Of a stretch of DNA of 64,000 bases, positions 17,890-27,050 are shown piece after piece. The notes under the pieces are model-generated. The model did not search any database and had not been told where the DNA came from. It saw nothing but the letters and a program-made list of their open reading frames with translations. The stretch spans positions 1-64,000 of the forward strand of contig NZ_JADWYQ010000019.1 of the NCBI RefSeq assembly GCF_022414575.1, read 5' to 3'. The stretch is from Streptomyces sp. MUM 178J. GTDB lineage: Bacteria > Actinomycetota > Actinomycetes > Streptomycetales > Streptomycetaceae. Made by a program: the position numbers and the translations under genes. The first letter of the stretch is position 1; the number at the start of each line of letters is the position of its first letter.

Positions 17890-18344
17890 GCTGCGCTGAA
17901 GCTCATATGGACCGACCCGGTCACCCGCTGCCCGGGCGCCCGGTCGTCGACCGGTTGGTGCGCGGGGTCGCCCGCGGCGGGCTGCGGACGCACCGGGGCT
18001 GCACGCTCGCGGAGGTGACGGGCCCCCGCCGCGGGATGACGGTGAAGGAGGCCCTCCACTGCCGCGCCGCCGACGCCGCGGCGCGGTATGTCCCGCTCGG
18101 CGGGGCGAGGGGGAATCGACCGCGATCCCCCGGGAGCCCCGGGCGTAAAGAGGTCCTGGTGCGCTGTCTGCGTGCCGTGCGCTCCTGTGTCGGCGCCTTG
18201 TGGGCCACCGGCGAGGGCCTCGGGCTCGCCCAGGGCGTACACGACCGGGCGGCGGCCGGGGTTGGGCTCGTCCCGACGGTCCAGGCGGTACTGCGCGGTG
18301 TGCGGTGTACGGGGTGGGTGAGGCCTCGGAAAGCGGCTGTGTAG
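17890..18344 (+). pseudogene. Frameshifted, truncated Glu/Leu/Phe/Val dehydrogenase
   Basis: Two forward frames together match the N-terminal dimerisation domain of this amino-acid dehydrogenase family. The first frame reads ALKLIWTDPVTR (about 17893-17928). After a shift near 17940 the second reads VVDRLVRGVARGGLRTHRGC, TLAEVTGPRRGMTVKEALHC, YVPLGGARGN, LVRCLRAVRSCVGALWATGE and GLGLAQGVHD, then VGLVPTVQAVL. The catalytic Lys in PLGGAKGG is Arg here. The NAD-binding domain is missing and the gene stops at 18344, two bases before the TetR start region. It is therefore a dead remnant; the adjacent TetR is the usual partner of this gene family and has survived it. Confidence 0.7.
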
Positions 18345-18354
18345 GGTGACGGCC

Positions 18355-18975
18355 GTGGCACGAGTACGGCTGAGCGTTGCGGAGCGGCGCGAGGAGTTGC
18401 TGGACGCGGCCGTCGAGCAGATCGAGGCGCGGGGCGTGGCCGCCGTGCGGATCGCGGACGTGGCCTCGGCGCTCGGCGTGAGCAATGCGCTGGTGCTGTA
18501 TCACTTCTCCTCCAAGGAGCAGCTCGTCTCGGCGGCGTTCGCGCATGCGGCCGACGCCGACCTCGCACATCTGCGCAAGCTGCTCGGCCGCCGCACGACC
18601 GCGGTGCGCAGGCTGCGCGCCGCCGTGCGGTGGTACGCCCCGACGGGGCAGGCCAAGGGCTGGCGGCTGTGGATCGAGGGCTGGGCGGCGGCGCTGCGGG
18701 AACCGGTCCTTCGGGATGTGGCGCGCGATCTGGACCAGCAGTGGAAGGCGGCCCTGACCGAGGTCATCGCCGAGGGCGCGGCCGGCGGCGAGTTCGCCTG
18801 CGCCGACCCGGCGTCGGCGGCGTGGCGTCTGACGGCGTTCCTCGACGGGCTCGCGGTGCAGATGACCGCGTACACGGGGCGGCTCTCGCGGGCGGCGATG
18901 CTGGAGTGGGCGGATGACGCACTGGCCCGCGAACTGTCCCTGGACCGCGCGGCCCTCACCGCGGCGGCCCGCTGA
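18355..18975 (+). CDS. TetR-family regulator
   Basis: The 206-residue TetR protein has RREELLDAAVEQIEARGVAA, then the HTH in IADVASALGVSNALVLYHFS and SKEQLVSAAFAHA. The C-terminal ligand domain is of the BetI-like type (WRLWIEGWAAALREPVLRDV; LTAFLDGLAVQMTAYTGRLS). A GTG at 18355 with AGGGTGA about 7 nt upstream is preferred; a GTG at 18346 is the alternative. It directly follows the dehydrogenase relic, the gene it probably controlled, so its present targets are unclear. Confidence 0.88.
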   Translation: MARVRLSVAERREELLDAAVEQIEARGVAAVRIADVASALGVSNALVLYHFSSKEQLVSAAFAHAADADLAHLRKLLGRRTTAVRRLRAAVRWYAPTGQAKGWRLWIEGWAAALREPVLRDVARDLDQQWKAALTEVIAEGAAGGEFACADPASAAWRLTAFLDGLAVQMTAYTGRLSRAAMLEWADDALARELSLDRAALTAAAR

Positions 18976-19324
18976 CCCGCCCGCTGCGGTCGCCCCGCGG
19001 CCGCGCCGGGGCGCCGGCCCCCGGCAGAACCGTCATCAGGCCGTTCCGTCGGCGCGGCCCGCCGCCCCGGGAGGTACGCGGGCCCCGGGCGTGTGGCATG
19101 ACGCCGCCCTGCGCGGCACGCCCCGCTTCGCCGACACACGGCCGGGTACGGCCCCTCGGCACAGGCTGCCCACCGGCCATCCCGACGGAACGTGCCCGCC
19201 GCCCCGCAGGAGATGCGCCGGCCGCCGGCGTCACCGCCCCGGCGGGCATCTCGGCGGCGCGTAGCTGCCGCTTGCGGCAGGACGCGGGCGGCAGCCCCGC
19301 GAAACCTCCCCCGGGAGGGGGCCG

Positions 19325-19341
19325 GGGGGGCGAAGCCCCCC
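19325..19341 (-). terminator. GC hairpin after the SGNH hydrolase gene
   Basis: A GGGGGGC/GCCCCCC stem with a GAA loop lies 7 bp beyond the stop of the SGNH gene. The stretch 18976-19347 otherwise shows no convincing gene or repeat, only very GC-rich sequence. Confidence 0.55.
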
Positions 19342-19347
19342 ACTTCA

Positions 19348-20139
19348 CTACAGGGGCAGGAGGTCCGGGCGCTTCGCGGCCACGTGGTCGCCGGAGCTTT
19401 CGCCGCGGAGCCGGCGGCCGATCCAGGGGACCAGGTGGTCGCGGGCCCACTGGACGTCGTCGCGGCGGACGTCCAGGACGCCGCGCGGCGGCTGCGGCGG
19501 CCACGGCTGGTCCGGGTCGGCGGGGACGTCGAGGCCGAGGACCTGGGCGGCACGCAGGGCGACGCGGGTGTGGCCCTCCGGGGAGAGGTGGAGCCGGTCG
19601 GCGTCCCAGGCGCGGCGGTCCTGGACGGACCTGAGGGACCACAGGTCGAGCACCGGGCAGTCGTAGCGGTCGGCGATGGCCCGCACATGCGCGGTGTACG
19701 TGGCGATCTTTCCGCGGAGATGACGCAGGACGGGGACGCCGCGGGTGTCGAAGCCCGTGGTCACCATGACGGTGCCGACGGAGCCCGCGAGGTCGGCGAC
19801 GGCGCGCTCGAAGCGTTCGGCGACGTCGTCCGGGTCGGTGCCCGGACGGATGATGTCATTGCCGCCGGCGCAGAACGTCACCAGATCCGGGGCGAGTTGT
19901 CTGGCCCGGGGGACCTGTTCCTCGACGATCTGGTCGAGGAGACGGCCGCGCACGGCGAGGTTGGCATAGCGGAAGGTGTGCTCCGGCATGCGGTCGGCGA
20001 GCAGCACCGCGAGGCGGTCGGCCCAGCCGACGTACGTCCCGTCGAGGCCCGGGTCGCCCACGCCCTCGGTGAAGCTGTCACCGATCGCCGCGTACGACTC
20101 GAATGCGCCCTTGTTCTCTTCTCTCGAATCGTCTGCCAC
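19348..20139 (-). CDS. SGNH/GDSL-family hydrolase
   Basis: The 263-residue esterase-like protein has block I AAIGDSFTEGVGD (nucleophile Ser22), block III AGGNDII (Asn94) and block V DADRLHLSPEGH (Asp181, His184), a full SGNH catalytic set. There is no signal peptide, so it is cytoplasmic. It should hydrolyse an ester or acyl substrate, and is often annotated as lysophospholipase-like. The last 70 residues (WPPQPPRGVLDVRRDDVQWA) are a family-specific tail. The ATG at 20139 is well placed. Confidence 0.9.
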   Translation of the reverse strand: MADDSREENKGAFESYAAIGDSFTEGVGDPGLDGTYVGWADRLAVLLADRMPEHTFRYANLAVRGRLLDQIVEEQVPRARQLAPDLVTFCAGGNDIIRPGTDPDDVAERFERAVADLAGSVGTVMVTTGFDTRGVPVLRHLRGKIATYTAHVRAIADRYDCPVLDLWSLRSVQDRRAWDADRLHLSPEGHTRVALRAAQVLGLDVPADPDQPWPPQPPRGVLDVRRDDVQWARDHLVPWIGRRLRGESSGDHVAAKRPDLLPL

Positions 20140-20245
20140 AAGGCAGCATCATTCCCCCGCAGATGTGACCTACGCGACCGTAAGGAGGGCTTGACGGGAG
20201 GTGATCTTTGCCACCGGTCACGTTTCCGCCAACCCGGAATACCAC

Positions 20246-20280
20246 CGCGCCCCTCGCAGCGCCGGGCTGCGAGGGGCGCG
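20246..20280 (-). terminator. Strong hairpin terminator after the M23 peptidase gene
   Basis: A perfect 14-bp stem, CGCGCCCCTCGCAG (20246-20259) with its complement (20267-20280) and a 7-nt loop, lies 27 bp downstream of the M23 stop. Confidence 0.8.
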
Positions 20281-20307
20281 GACGGACAGGCGTCTGCGTC
20301 GGACGGA

Positions 20308-21339
20308 TCAGATGGACACGCCGTGCTGGCGCAGGTACGCCACCGGGTCGATGTCGGAGCCGTACGACGGGCCGGTGCGGACCTCGAAGTGGAGGTGCGG
20401 GCCGGTGGAGTTGCCCGTGGAGCCCGACAGGCCGATCTGCTGGCCGGCGCTCACGCTCTGGCCGGAGGAGACGGACAGCGAGGACAGATGGGCGTACTGC
20501 GAGTAGGTGCCGTCGTTGTGGCGGATGACGACCTCGTTGCCGTACGCGCCGCCCCAGCCGGCGGAGACCACGGTGCCCGCCGTGACTGCCTTGACCGTGG
20601 TGCCGGTGGCGGCGGCGAAGTCGACGCCGGTGTGGTAGCCGCTGGACCAGCTGGCGCCGGAGGCGCGGTACGGGGTGGTGACGCTTGCGCCGGAGAGGGG
20701 CGCGGAGTAGCCGGAGACGCTGGCTGCCGGCTGAGCCGCCTGAGGCTGCTGGGGCTTCTGCGCAGGTGTGGACTCAGCGGCGGACGCCTTGGACGTGGAG
20801 CGCTCGGGGGCGGCCTTCTTCTTCGGCGCCTCGGGCGCGCTCTGGGCCTTGCTCTCGGCCTTCGCCTCCGTCTTGGCCTCGGTCTTGGCCTCGGTCTTGG
20901 CCTTCGCCTTCGCGGGGGCGGACTGCGCCGCTGCCTTGCCGTGGACGGTGAGCTTCAGCCCGGGGTGGATCAGCGACGGGTTGTCGCCCACGGCCTCACG
21001 ATTGTCCGCGTACAGCCGCTGCCAGCCGCCGCGCACATCGTGCTCGTCGGCGATCTTGGACAGATAGTCGCCGGGGACGACCTCGTAGGTGGTCGGCGTG
21101 GCCTTCCGCGCCTGCTTCTTGACCGCATCGCCGGACTTGGCGTCACCGGCGGGGACATCGGCGGCCGCGGCGGTCACGGCCTGCCGCGGCGCGGCGGCGG
21201 GCGCGGACGTCTCCGCGGCGTGGGCGCCCGCCGCGGACAGCAGCGGGATGGCGATGGCGGCGCCGCCGGTGCCCGCGGCGACAAAACCGCGTGCGAGCGG
21301 GCTGTTCTTGGGACGACGGTGCTTACCCTTCGCGGGCAT
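20308..21339 (-). CDS. Secreted LysM + M23 peptidoglycan endopeptidase
   Basis: The 343-residue protein has a signal peptide (about 1-42, with GAAIAIPLLSAAGAHAAE), a LysM domain (about 83-131: TYEVVPGDYLSKIADEH, IHPGLKLTV), a charged KTEAKTEAK-repeat linker, and a C-terminal M23 metallopeptidase (about 230-330). The zinc ligands are in YHTGVDFAAATG and GPHLHFEVRTG. It should bind and cleave peptidoglycan cross-bridges outside the cell. Expression is probably limited by the ydaO-type c-di-AMP riboswitch in its leader, as for other Streptomyces cell-wall hydrolases. Confidence 0.95.
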   Translation of the reverse strand: MPAKGKHRRPKNSPLARGFVAAGTGGAAIAIPLLSAAGAHAAETSAPAAAPRQAVTAAAADVPAGDAKSGDAVKKQARKATPTTYEVVPGDYLSKIADEHDVRGGWQRLYADNREAVGDNPSLIHPGLKLTVHGKAAAQSAPAKAKAKTEAKTEAKTEAKAESKAQSAPEAPKKKAAPERSTSKASAAESTPAQKPQQPQAAQPAASVSGYSAPLSGASVTTPYRASGASWSSGYHTGVDFAAATGTTVKAVTAGTVVSAGWGGAYGNEVVIRHNDGTYSQYAHLSSLSVSSGQSVSAGQQIGLSGSTGNSTGPHLHFEVRTGPSYGSDIDPVAYLRQHGVSI

Positions 21340-21354
21340 GGCGATTTCCTCTCC

Positions 21355-21535
21355 GGCGCCTGCGAGGTGAGCTGTCGGGTTCGGGCTGGAGATGCCCGGC
21401 CACGCGGTGACGCGGCTTCACCCCAAGCCGTCCGGAGCGGCGACTCCGGCGCGGCGACTTACCTGGTTCCCCCGCTCCTGCCACGCGTGTGTGGGGTCGT
21501 CATTCCGAACGGCGGCAGGATTAGGCGGTCCGTCC
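21355..21535 (-). promoter_or_regulatory. ydaO/yuaA-type c-di-AMP riboswitch
   Basis: On the reverse strand the leader of the M23 gene shows the conserved ydaO blocks in order: CGCCTAATCCTGCCG, GTGGCAGGAGCGGGGGAACC, AGGTAAGTCGCCG, GGCTTGGGGTGAAGCCG and CCGAACCCGACAGCTCACCT. This class senses cyclic di-AMP and in actinobacteria precedes cell-wall hydrolase genes, where high c-di-AMP is expected to turn expression off. The blocks are seen directly; the gating direction is from family knowledge. No strong poly-U terminator is visible, so the expression platform is unclear. Confidence 0.9.
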
Positions 21536-21547
21536 GGATCGGTCGTG

Positions 21548-21577
21548 ACCGTAAACGAGCCGAGCACAGCGGAACAA
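21548..21577 (-). promoter_or_regulatory. Sigma-70-type promoter of the riboswitch-M23 transcript
   Basis: On the reverse strand TTGTTC (21577-21572) and TACGGT (21553-21548) are separated by 18 bp, a good vegetative promoter. It would start transcription near 21541, just before the riboswitch. Confidence 0.6.
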
Positions 21578-21999
21578 GCCTTCCGATTCCCCCGGCATTG
21601 AGCGCTGTGATATCGGCGAGGAATTCTGGTCACCCTCCGTCGATGAAGGCGATTCAAATTCCCACCTCAGAAAGGAATTCACCGTCCGGCATCCGCCACG
21701 GTCCGTTACGGATATGACGCTGCTCACGTACCGTTTCCCATCTCACCCTCAGTCAGGGCAGGTTATTACTAAAGGTGCAATTCGGGCAGGCATCGAAAGT
21801 CATGCCAAATCACCACCCCGCTCACCGATGCGGCGGTCTGGTGTACCCACGGGGCGCACCGCATGACGAATCGGCCCGCCGGACAGAACCCGTGTGCGTG
21901 CCCCCGGTGAGATCATTTGACGTATGAAGTGATGTCGTATGGTCGGGAACACGTCACCGTCGGCGACCAACGCCGACGCCGTCACACGAGGAGCCCCAA
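21578..21999. other. Non-coding interval between divergent genes
   Basis: This interval lies between the M23 promoter and the phosphatase start. It is less GC-rich than its surroundings (ATTACTAAAGGTGCAATTC around 21767) and shows no coding pattern. It should carry the phosphatase promoter; TTGACG at about 21916 with TATGGT 15 bp later is only a weak candidate. Confidence 0.35.
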
Positions 22000-22812
22000 G
22001 TGACGCAGCAGTCGCCGCAGGTGCCATCGGCCGAGTCCCAGCTCACCGGAGTCCGCAACTTCCGGGACGTGGGCGGCCTGCCGACCAGGGACGGACGGCA
22101 GGTGCGGTACGGACGCCTGTACCGGAGCGGCCATCTGGCACACGCCACGGCGAGGGACGCGACCTTCCTGGCCGGCCTGGGGCTCCACACGATCTTCGAC
22201 TTCCGCAATGCCGCGGACCAGAAGCTCGAAGGCCCGGACGTCGAGCTGCCGGGCGTGCGCAATGTGAATCTGCCGCTGACGGATCCCGCCGACGGCGCGG
22301 AGTTCTGGAAGATGGTCCGGGACGGCGACCTCGACGAGCTCAGGTCGATACTGGCCGACGGCAAGGCGGCCGGCCGTATGACCGGGACCTATCGACTGAT
22401 CATCAAGGAGCGGACCGCCGAGCACAGCCGGGTGCTGCACGCACTCGCGGAGGACAGCGTCCCGGCGCTGATGCACTGCGCCGCGGGCAAGGACCGCGCG
22501 GGGCTGTCGATCGCGGTCGCCCTGCTCGCCCTGGGCGTCGAGCGCGACGCCATCGAGGCGGACTACCTCAAGTCCAACGAAGCGCACCGCCGCTATCCGG
22601 TGAAGCGCGGGGACAATGCGCCCTCCGGGACGTCACCCGAAGTGATGGACCTGCTCAGCCCGTTGTTTGACGCGCGCAGCGAGTACCTCGACGCCGCCTT
22701 CGCCGCCATCGAGGAGACCTGGGGCGGTGTCGAGCGGTATCTGAACGAGGGACTGAAGCTCGCCCCGGACACCCGCGAGCGACTGCGGTCGCGCTTCCTC
22801 GAGGAGGCCTGA
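22000..22812 (+). CDS. Tyrosine/dual-specificity protein phosphatase (IphP-like)
   Basis: The 270-residue protein has the cysteine-phosphatase loop MHCAAGKDRAG (Cys160, Arg166) and the IphP-like N-terminal pattern NFRDVGGLPTRDGRQVRYG then LYRSGHL and IFDFRN. An acidic DPADGAEF stretch may supply the general acid. It should remove phosphate from tyrosine residues or from phosphoinositide-like substrates in the cytoplasm. The GTG at 22000 follows GAGGAG by 6 nt. It is convergent with the small membrane protein gene. Confidence 0.92.
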   Translation: MTQQSPQVPSAESQLTGVRNFRDVGGLPTRDGRQVRYGRLYRSGHLAHATARDATFLAGLGLHTIFDFRNAADQKLEGPDVELPGVRNVNLPLTDPADGAEFWKMVRDGDLDELRSILADGKAAGRMTGTYRLIIKERTAEHSRVLHALAEDSVPALMHCAAGKDRAGLSIAVALLALGVERDAIEADYLKSNEAHRRYPVKRGDNAPSGTSPEVMDLLSPLFDARSEYLDAAFAAIEETWGGVERYLNEGLKLAPDTRERLRSRFLEEA

Positions 22813-22828
22813 CCGCCGTCGGAGGCGG

Positions 22829-22975
22829 TCACTGGTTCTGCCCCCCGAGGAGGAACAGCAGATACAGGAAGGCCGCGAAGAGATGGCCGGCCACCAGATA
22901 GGCGAACAGGCGCACCACCAGCCCTGTGGGGAGTGAACGCTCTGGCTTATGCCCTGTCCCACCCATTGATGTCAC
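22829..22975 (-). CDS. Small single-span membrane protein (DUF6126-like)
   Basis: A 48-residue protein (GTG start at 22975; an in-frame ATG at 22966 gives 45) with KPERSLPTG, a hydrophobic span LVVRLFAYLVAGHLFAAFLY then LLFLLGG, and the C-terminus QNQ. It follows the XRE-cupin gene by 16 bp on the same strand, with GGGAAAGGA as ribosome-binding site. A short membrane protein in this position after an XRE-cupin regulator recurs in Streptomyces hopanoid loci; its role is unknown. It may act as a membrane tether or accessory of the operon. Confidence 0.75.
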   Translation of the reverse strand: MTSMGGTGHKPERSLPTGLVVRLFAYLVAGHLFAAFLYLLFLLGGQNQ

Positions 22976-22991
22976 GGTCCTTTCCCGGGTT

Positions 22992-23642
22992 TCAGATATG
23001 CGGATGCACATCGGGGCTCTGCAGCAGTGTGTGGACGAAGAGCGCCTCGGCGCCTTCGCGTCCGGTCGCCGCCAGGCGGTGCGGGGTGAGCGAGTCATAG
23101 TGGGCGCTGTCGCCGGGGGCGAGTTCATGGACGCTCTCCCCCAGCGTCAGCCGCAGTCCGCCGCGCAGCACATACAGCCACTCCTCGCCGGGGTGCATCC
23201 GTACAAGATCGCCCTGGGCGCCGTACGGGATCTCCAGCCGCAGCGCCTGCATCGCCCGGCCGGGCACGCCGGCCTGGTGGTACGTCCAGCCGTCGGCCCC
23301 GGCCGGCTCCCGGCTGCCCGCCCGGATCACCGGCTCGCGCTCCGGCGGGGTCTCGCCGAGCAGCTCCGCGACAGTCGTGCCGTAGGTCCGGGCGAGTGCC
23401 AGGAGCATCGGCAGCGACGGCTGACGGCGGCCGGTCTCCAGTCGGGACAGATGGGCCGGGGAGAGCCCCGCCCGCTGGGCGGCGCTCTCCAGGGTGAGGC
23501 CGCGCCGCCGGCGCAGCTCCCGCAGGCGCGGGGCGACATCGGGCACAGCCTCGCCCAGGGCGGACGGGGAGAGGGGAGAAGCGGAGGAGGCGTGAGCAAG
23601 GGGAGAGGCACCGGGGCGGCGACCTCCGGGGAGTCTCGGCAT
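22992..23642 (-). CDS. XRE-family regulator with C-terminal cupin domain
   Basis: The 216-residue protein has an N-terminal HTH (about 38-95: LRELRRRRGLTLESAAQRAG, LSPAHLSRLETGRRQPS) and a cupin sensor domain (about 135-210: MHPGEEWLYVLRGGLRLTLG, LAPGDSAHYDSLTPHRL). The first 30 residues are low complexity. It sits after the hopanoid operon on the same strand but an 85-bp gap contains a clear double palindrome, so it has its own, probably autoregulated, promoter. It may sense a metabolite through the cupin and also act on the hopanoid genes. Confidence 0.9.
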   Translation of the reverse strand: MPRLPGGRRPGASPLAHASSASPLSPSALGEAVPDVAPRLRELRRRRGLTLESAAQRAGLSPAHLSRLETGRRQPSLPMLLALARTYGTTVAELLGETPPEREPVIRAGSREPAGADGWTYHQAGVPGRAMQALRLEIPYGAQGDLVRMHPGEEWLYVLRGGLRLTLGESVHELAPGDSAHYDSLTPHRLAATGREGAEALFVHTLLQSPDVHPHI

Positions 23643-23672
23643 GCCTCCATTCCGCCAGGTTCTTCCCTCTTG

Positions 23673-23697
23673 GGCAAATTTCTTGCCTGAGAGGCAA
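23673..23697. promoter_or_regulatory. Overlapping palindromes, probable XRE operator
   Basis: TTGCCTGAGAGGCAA (23683-23697) is a palindrome with 6-bp arms and a 3-bp centre. It overlaps GGCAAATTTCTTGCC (23673-23687), giving three alternating GGCAA/TTGCC half-sites 31-55 bp upstream of the XRE-cupin start codon. Confidence 0.65.
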
Positions 23698-23727
23698 AGC
23701 CTCTCTGCGGCCGCTCTCCGCGGCCGC

Positions 23728-25134
23728 CTAGCGCGCGGCCATCGCCTGTTTCACCAGGATCCTTCCGAAGTCCCAGATCAGCCCCCCGCCGCTGTGAGCG
23801 TCGTCCATCACCTCGGTGAAGGCCTCAAGGAACCGCTCGACCTCCCGTTCCCCGATGATCAGCGGCGGAATGAGCTTGATCACTTCAAGCCGGTCGCCGG
23901 AGACCTGCGTGAGAATCCGGTGCTTCTGCAGCAGCGGCACGACCACCATCTGCGCAAAGAGGCCCTTGCGGGCCGCCTGGAGCATGGCCCAGCGGCCGCG
24001 CAGCTTCAGCGAGGAGGGTCTGCCGAACTCGATGCCGATCATCAGTCCGCGTCCGCGTACGTCGTGCAGCAGCTCATAGCGGTCCTTGAGCGCCATGAGC
24101 CGTGTCTTCAACAGCTCCCCGGCCGCCCTGGCGCCCGCCACGACCTGCTCGTCCTCGATCACCGACAGTACGGCGAGCCCGGCGGCCATCGCCTGGGCGT
24201 TGGACCCGAAGCTCGCGGAGTGCACGAGCACCCGGTCCATCGACGAGTAGACCTTCTTGAAGATCCAGTCCTTGCCGAGCGTGGCGCCGACGGGCACATA
24301 GCCGCCCGAGAGCGCCTTCGCCACGCAGACCAGATCGGGCTCGACGCCGTCCTCGTGCTGGTACGCGTAGAAGTCACCGGTCCTGCCGAGCCCGGTCTGC
24401 ACCTCGTCGGCGATGAGCAGCGCCCCGTGCCGGTGCAGCAGTTCCTGAGCGGCGCGCAGATAGCCCCGCGGCGCCTCGTGCACGCCCTTGCCCTGGATGG
24501 GCTCCACCACCAGGGCGGCCACATCGCCGCGGACGAGCTCCGCCTCGAGCGCGGCGAGATCGCCCAGCGGCACGGCGGTGTCGGGCAGCAGCGGCGCGAA
24601 TCCGTCACGGAAACCGGTCTCGCCGTTGACCGACAGGGAGCCGACGGTCAGCCCGTGGAAGGCATGGGAGCAGTACAGGACCCTGGGCCGCCCGGTGACG
24701 TACCGGGAGAACTTCAGCGCGGTCTCCACGGCTTCGGTGCCGCTGTTGCCGAAGAAGACGCGGTCCAGATGCGGGCTGTGGGCCAGCAGCCGTTCGGCGA
24801 GCAGCCCCGGCAGCGGCGGGCAGTCGAAGCGGGTCAGGTCGGCGAGCGAGGCGTCGAGGACGTCGTGGAGTGCCTTGCGTACGACGGGGTGGTGGCGGCC
24901 CAGTCCCATCACCCCGAAGCCGGCGAGCATGTCCAGGTAGTCGTTGCCGTCCGCGTCGTAGAAGTACGCGCCCTCGGCCCGCTCGTAGATCTTGTCGAAG
25001 CCGATGGTGTGCAGCATCCGGGGCAGCTGGTGGTTGAGGTGTCTGGTGTGCAGCTCATGGCGTTCGCCGCCGCGCTCCGCGAGGAGTCTGGCGAGGTCGA
25101 AGCCGGTGCCCGTCATGTCGCCCGTCGAGGTCAT
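23728..25134 (-). CDS. hpnO: Hopanoid-cluster class III aminotransferase (HpnO-like)
   Basis: The 468-residue PLP enzyme carries the ornithine-aminotransferase-type signatures [53 protein letters not shown] and the PLP lysine in [18 protein letters not shown]. In hopanoid clusters this enzyme converts a ribosyl-derived aldehyde side chain to aminobacteriohopanetriol. Its ATG at 25134 overlaps the dxs stop by 4 bp (25131-25134); a second in-frame ATG (25116) is possible. It is the last biosynthetic gene of the operon. Confidence 0.9.
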   Translation of the reverse strand: MTSTGDMTGTGFDLARLLAERGGERHELHTRHLNHQLPRMLHTIGFDKIYERAEGAYFYDADGNDYLDMLAGFGVMGLGRHHPVVRKALHDVLDASLADLTRFDCPPLPGLLAERLLAHSPHLDRVFFGNSGTEAVETALKFSRYVTGRPRVLYCSHAFHGLTVGSLSVNGETGFRDGFAPLLPDTAVPLGDLAALEAELVRGDVAALVVEPIQGKGVHEAPRGYLRAAQELLHRHGALLIADEVQTGLGRTGDFYAYQHEDGVEPDLVCVAKALSGGYVPVGATLGKDWIFKKVYSSMDRVLVHSASFGSNAQAMAAGLAVLSVIEDEQVVAGARAAGELLKTRLMALKDRYELLHDVRGRGLMIGIEFGRPSSLKLRGRWAMLQAARKGLFAQMVVVPLLQKHRILTQVSGDRLEVIKLIPPLIIGEREVERFLEAFTEVMDDAHSGGGLIWDFGRILVKQAMAAR

Positions 25135-27014
25135 GAGGCGTTCTCCTTGGCGGCCAGTGCAGCGCTGATCTGTCCCGCGATCTCCACCGCGGTGAGGCCG
25201 GCGTCGGCGAGCACCTCGCTGCGTTTGGCGTGGGCGAGGAACTGCTCGGGGATGCCGAAGGTACGCAGCGGCACATCCACGTCCGCGTCGCGCAGCGCCT
25301 GGGCGACGGCCGAGCCGACGCCCGAACTGCGGCAGTTGTCCTCGACGACCGCGGTGAGCCGGTGGCGTGCCGCGAGCGGCGGAAGGCGCCCGTCGACCGG
25401 TTTGACCCACCGCGGGTCGACGACCGTGCAGCCGAGGCCGCTCGCTTCCAGCAGCCCGGCGGCCTCCAGGCATACCCCGGCCAGCGCGCCGGCCGACACC
25501 ACGAGCACATCGGGGTCTTTGGTGCGGGCCGGCCGGTGCAGTACGTCCATGCCGCCGATCCGGTCCAGCGCGGGGAGGGGATCGCCGACGGACTCCTTGG
25601 GGAAGCGCACGACGGTCGGCGCGTCGTCGACGTCGACGGCCTCGCGCAGCAGCTCGCGCAGTCGCTGGGCGTCGCGCGGGGCGGCGATCCGCAGCCCGGG
25701 GACGACCTGCAGGATGGACATGTCCCACATGCCGTTGTGGGACGCGCCGTCGGCGCCGGTGACGCCGGCCCGGTCGAGGACGAAGGTGACGCCGCACCTG
25801 TGCAGCGCCACATCCATCAGCACCTGGTCGAAGGCGCGGTTGAGGAAGGTGGCGTACACCGCGACGACCGGGTGGAGCCCGCCCGTGGCGAGACCGGCGG
25901 CGCAGACGGCCGCGTGCTGCTCGGCGATGCCCACGTCCCAGACCCGGTCGGGGAAGCGCTCGGCGAACTCCGTCAGGCCGACCGGGTGCAGCATCGCGGC
26001 GGTGAGGGCCACGACGTCCCGCCGCTCGGCGCCGATCTCGGCGATCTCGTCGGCGAACACCGAGGTCCAGGAGCGGCCCTTCGAGGGCGTGAGCGGCGCG
26101 CAGGTGAGGGGGTCCATCACTCCGACAGTGTGGAAGCGGTCGGCCTCGTCCAGCAGGGCGGGGGCATAGCCGCGGCCCTTCTGGGTGAGGCAGTGCACCA
26201 GCACCGGGCCATGGAACCGCTTCGCGCGGCGCAGCGCGGATTCGACGGCGCCGACGTCATGGCCGTCGATGGGTCCGACGTACTTCAGCCCGAGGTCCTC
26301 GAACATGCCCTGCGGGGCGAAGGCGTCCTTGAAGCCCTTCTTCGCACCGTGCAGCGACTCGTACAGAGGGCGGCCGATGACGGGGGTGTGCTGGAGGACG
26401 TCCTTGCCCCAGGCCAGCACCTGTTCGTAGCCGTCGGCAGTGCGCAGGGTGGCGAGGTGGTTGGCGAAGCCGCCGATCGTGGGGGCGTAGGAGCGCTCGT
26501 TGTCGTTGACGACGATGACCAGCGGGCGGTCCTTGGCGTCCGCGATGTTGTTCAACGCCTCCCAGGCCATGCCTCCGGTGAGCGCCCCGTCGCCGATCAC
26601 TGCGACGACGTGGTCGCCGCGCCCGAGGACCTCGTTGGCCTTGGCAAGGCCGTCGGCCCAGCCCAGGACGGTCGAGGCATGCGAGTTCTCGATGACGTCA
26701 TGGTCGGACTCGGCGCGCGCGGGGTAGCCGGACAGGCCTCCCCTGCCGCGCAGCCCGGAGAAGTCCTGGCGGCCGGTGAGCAGCTTGTGGACATAGCTCT
26801 GGTGCCCGGTGTCCCACAGGACCTTGTCCCTGGGCGAGTCGAAGACACGGTGCAGGGCGATCGTCAGCTCGACCACCCCGAGGTTCGGGCCCAGATGGCC
26901 TCCGGTCCTGGCCACCGCATGGATGAGGAACTGCCTTATCTCCTCCGCGAGGTCATCGAGATCGGCGCGCTCGAGCGCCTTGAGGTCGTGTGGTCCCCGG
27001 ATGTTCTCCAGCAT
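25131..27014 (-). CDS. dxs: 1-Deoxy-D-xylulose-5-phosphate synthase
   Basis: The 627-residue enzyme condenses pyruvate and glyceraldehyde-3-phosphate in the first step of the MEP isoprenoid pathway. The sequence shows [20 protein letters not shown], the thiamine-diphosphate motif [18 protein letters not shown], and [15 protein letters not shown] with the catalytic Glu. Its place inside the hopanoid operon indicates a dedicated supply of isoprenoid precursor; a housekeeping dxs is likely elsewhere. It overlaps the aminotransferase start by 4 bp and is 36 bp from hpnH. No ispG lies between hpnH and dxs. Confidence 0.95.
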   Translation of the reverse strand: MLENIRGPHDLKALERADLDDLAEEIRQFLIHAVARTGGHLGPNLGVVELTIALHRVFDSPRDKVLWDTGHQSYVHKLLTGRQDFSGLRGRGGLSGYPARAESDHDVIENSHASTVLGWADGLAKANEVLGRGDHVVAVIGDGALTGGMAWEALNNIADAKDRPLVIVVNDNERSYAPTIGGFANHLATLRTADGYEQVLAWGKDVLQHTPVIGRPLYESLHGAKKGFKDAFAPQGMFEDLGLKYVGPIDGHDVGAVESALRRAKRFHGPVLVHCLTQKGRGYAPALLDEADRFHTVGVMDPLTCAPLTPSKGRSWTSVFADEIAEIGAERRDVVALTAAMLHPVGLTEFAERFPDRVWDVGIAEQHAAVCAAGLATGGLHPVVAVYATFLNRAFDQVLMDVALHRCGVTFVLDRAGVTGADGASHNGMWDMSILQVVPGLRIAAPRDAQRLRELLREAVDVDDAPTVVRFPKESVGDPLPALDRIGGMDVLHRPARTKDPDVLVVSAGALAGVCLEAAGLLEASGLGCTVVDPRWVKPVDGRLPPLAARHRLTAVVEDNCRSSGVGSAVAQALRDADVDVPLRTFGIPEQFLAHAKRSEVLADAGLTAVEIAGQISAALAAKENAS

Positions 27015-27050
27015 GGCTGTGGTCCCACCCCCTCTCTGCCGCCGCCCGGG

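Noticed and set aside
17847..18570. Reverse open frames over the dehydrogenase relic
   Set aside because: The forward strand shows clear family similarity across a frameshift, whereas the reverse frames match nothing and overlap the TetR gene.
23641..26169. Forward 842-codon open frame over the aminotransferase and dxs genes
   Set aside because: It is the mirror of two clear hopanoid-cluster genes and has no domain similarity.
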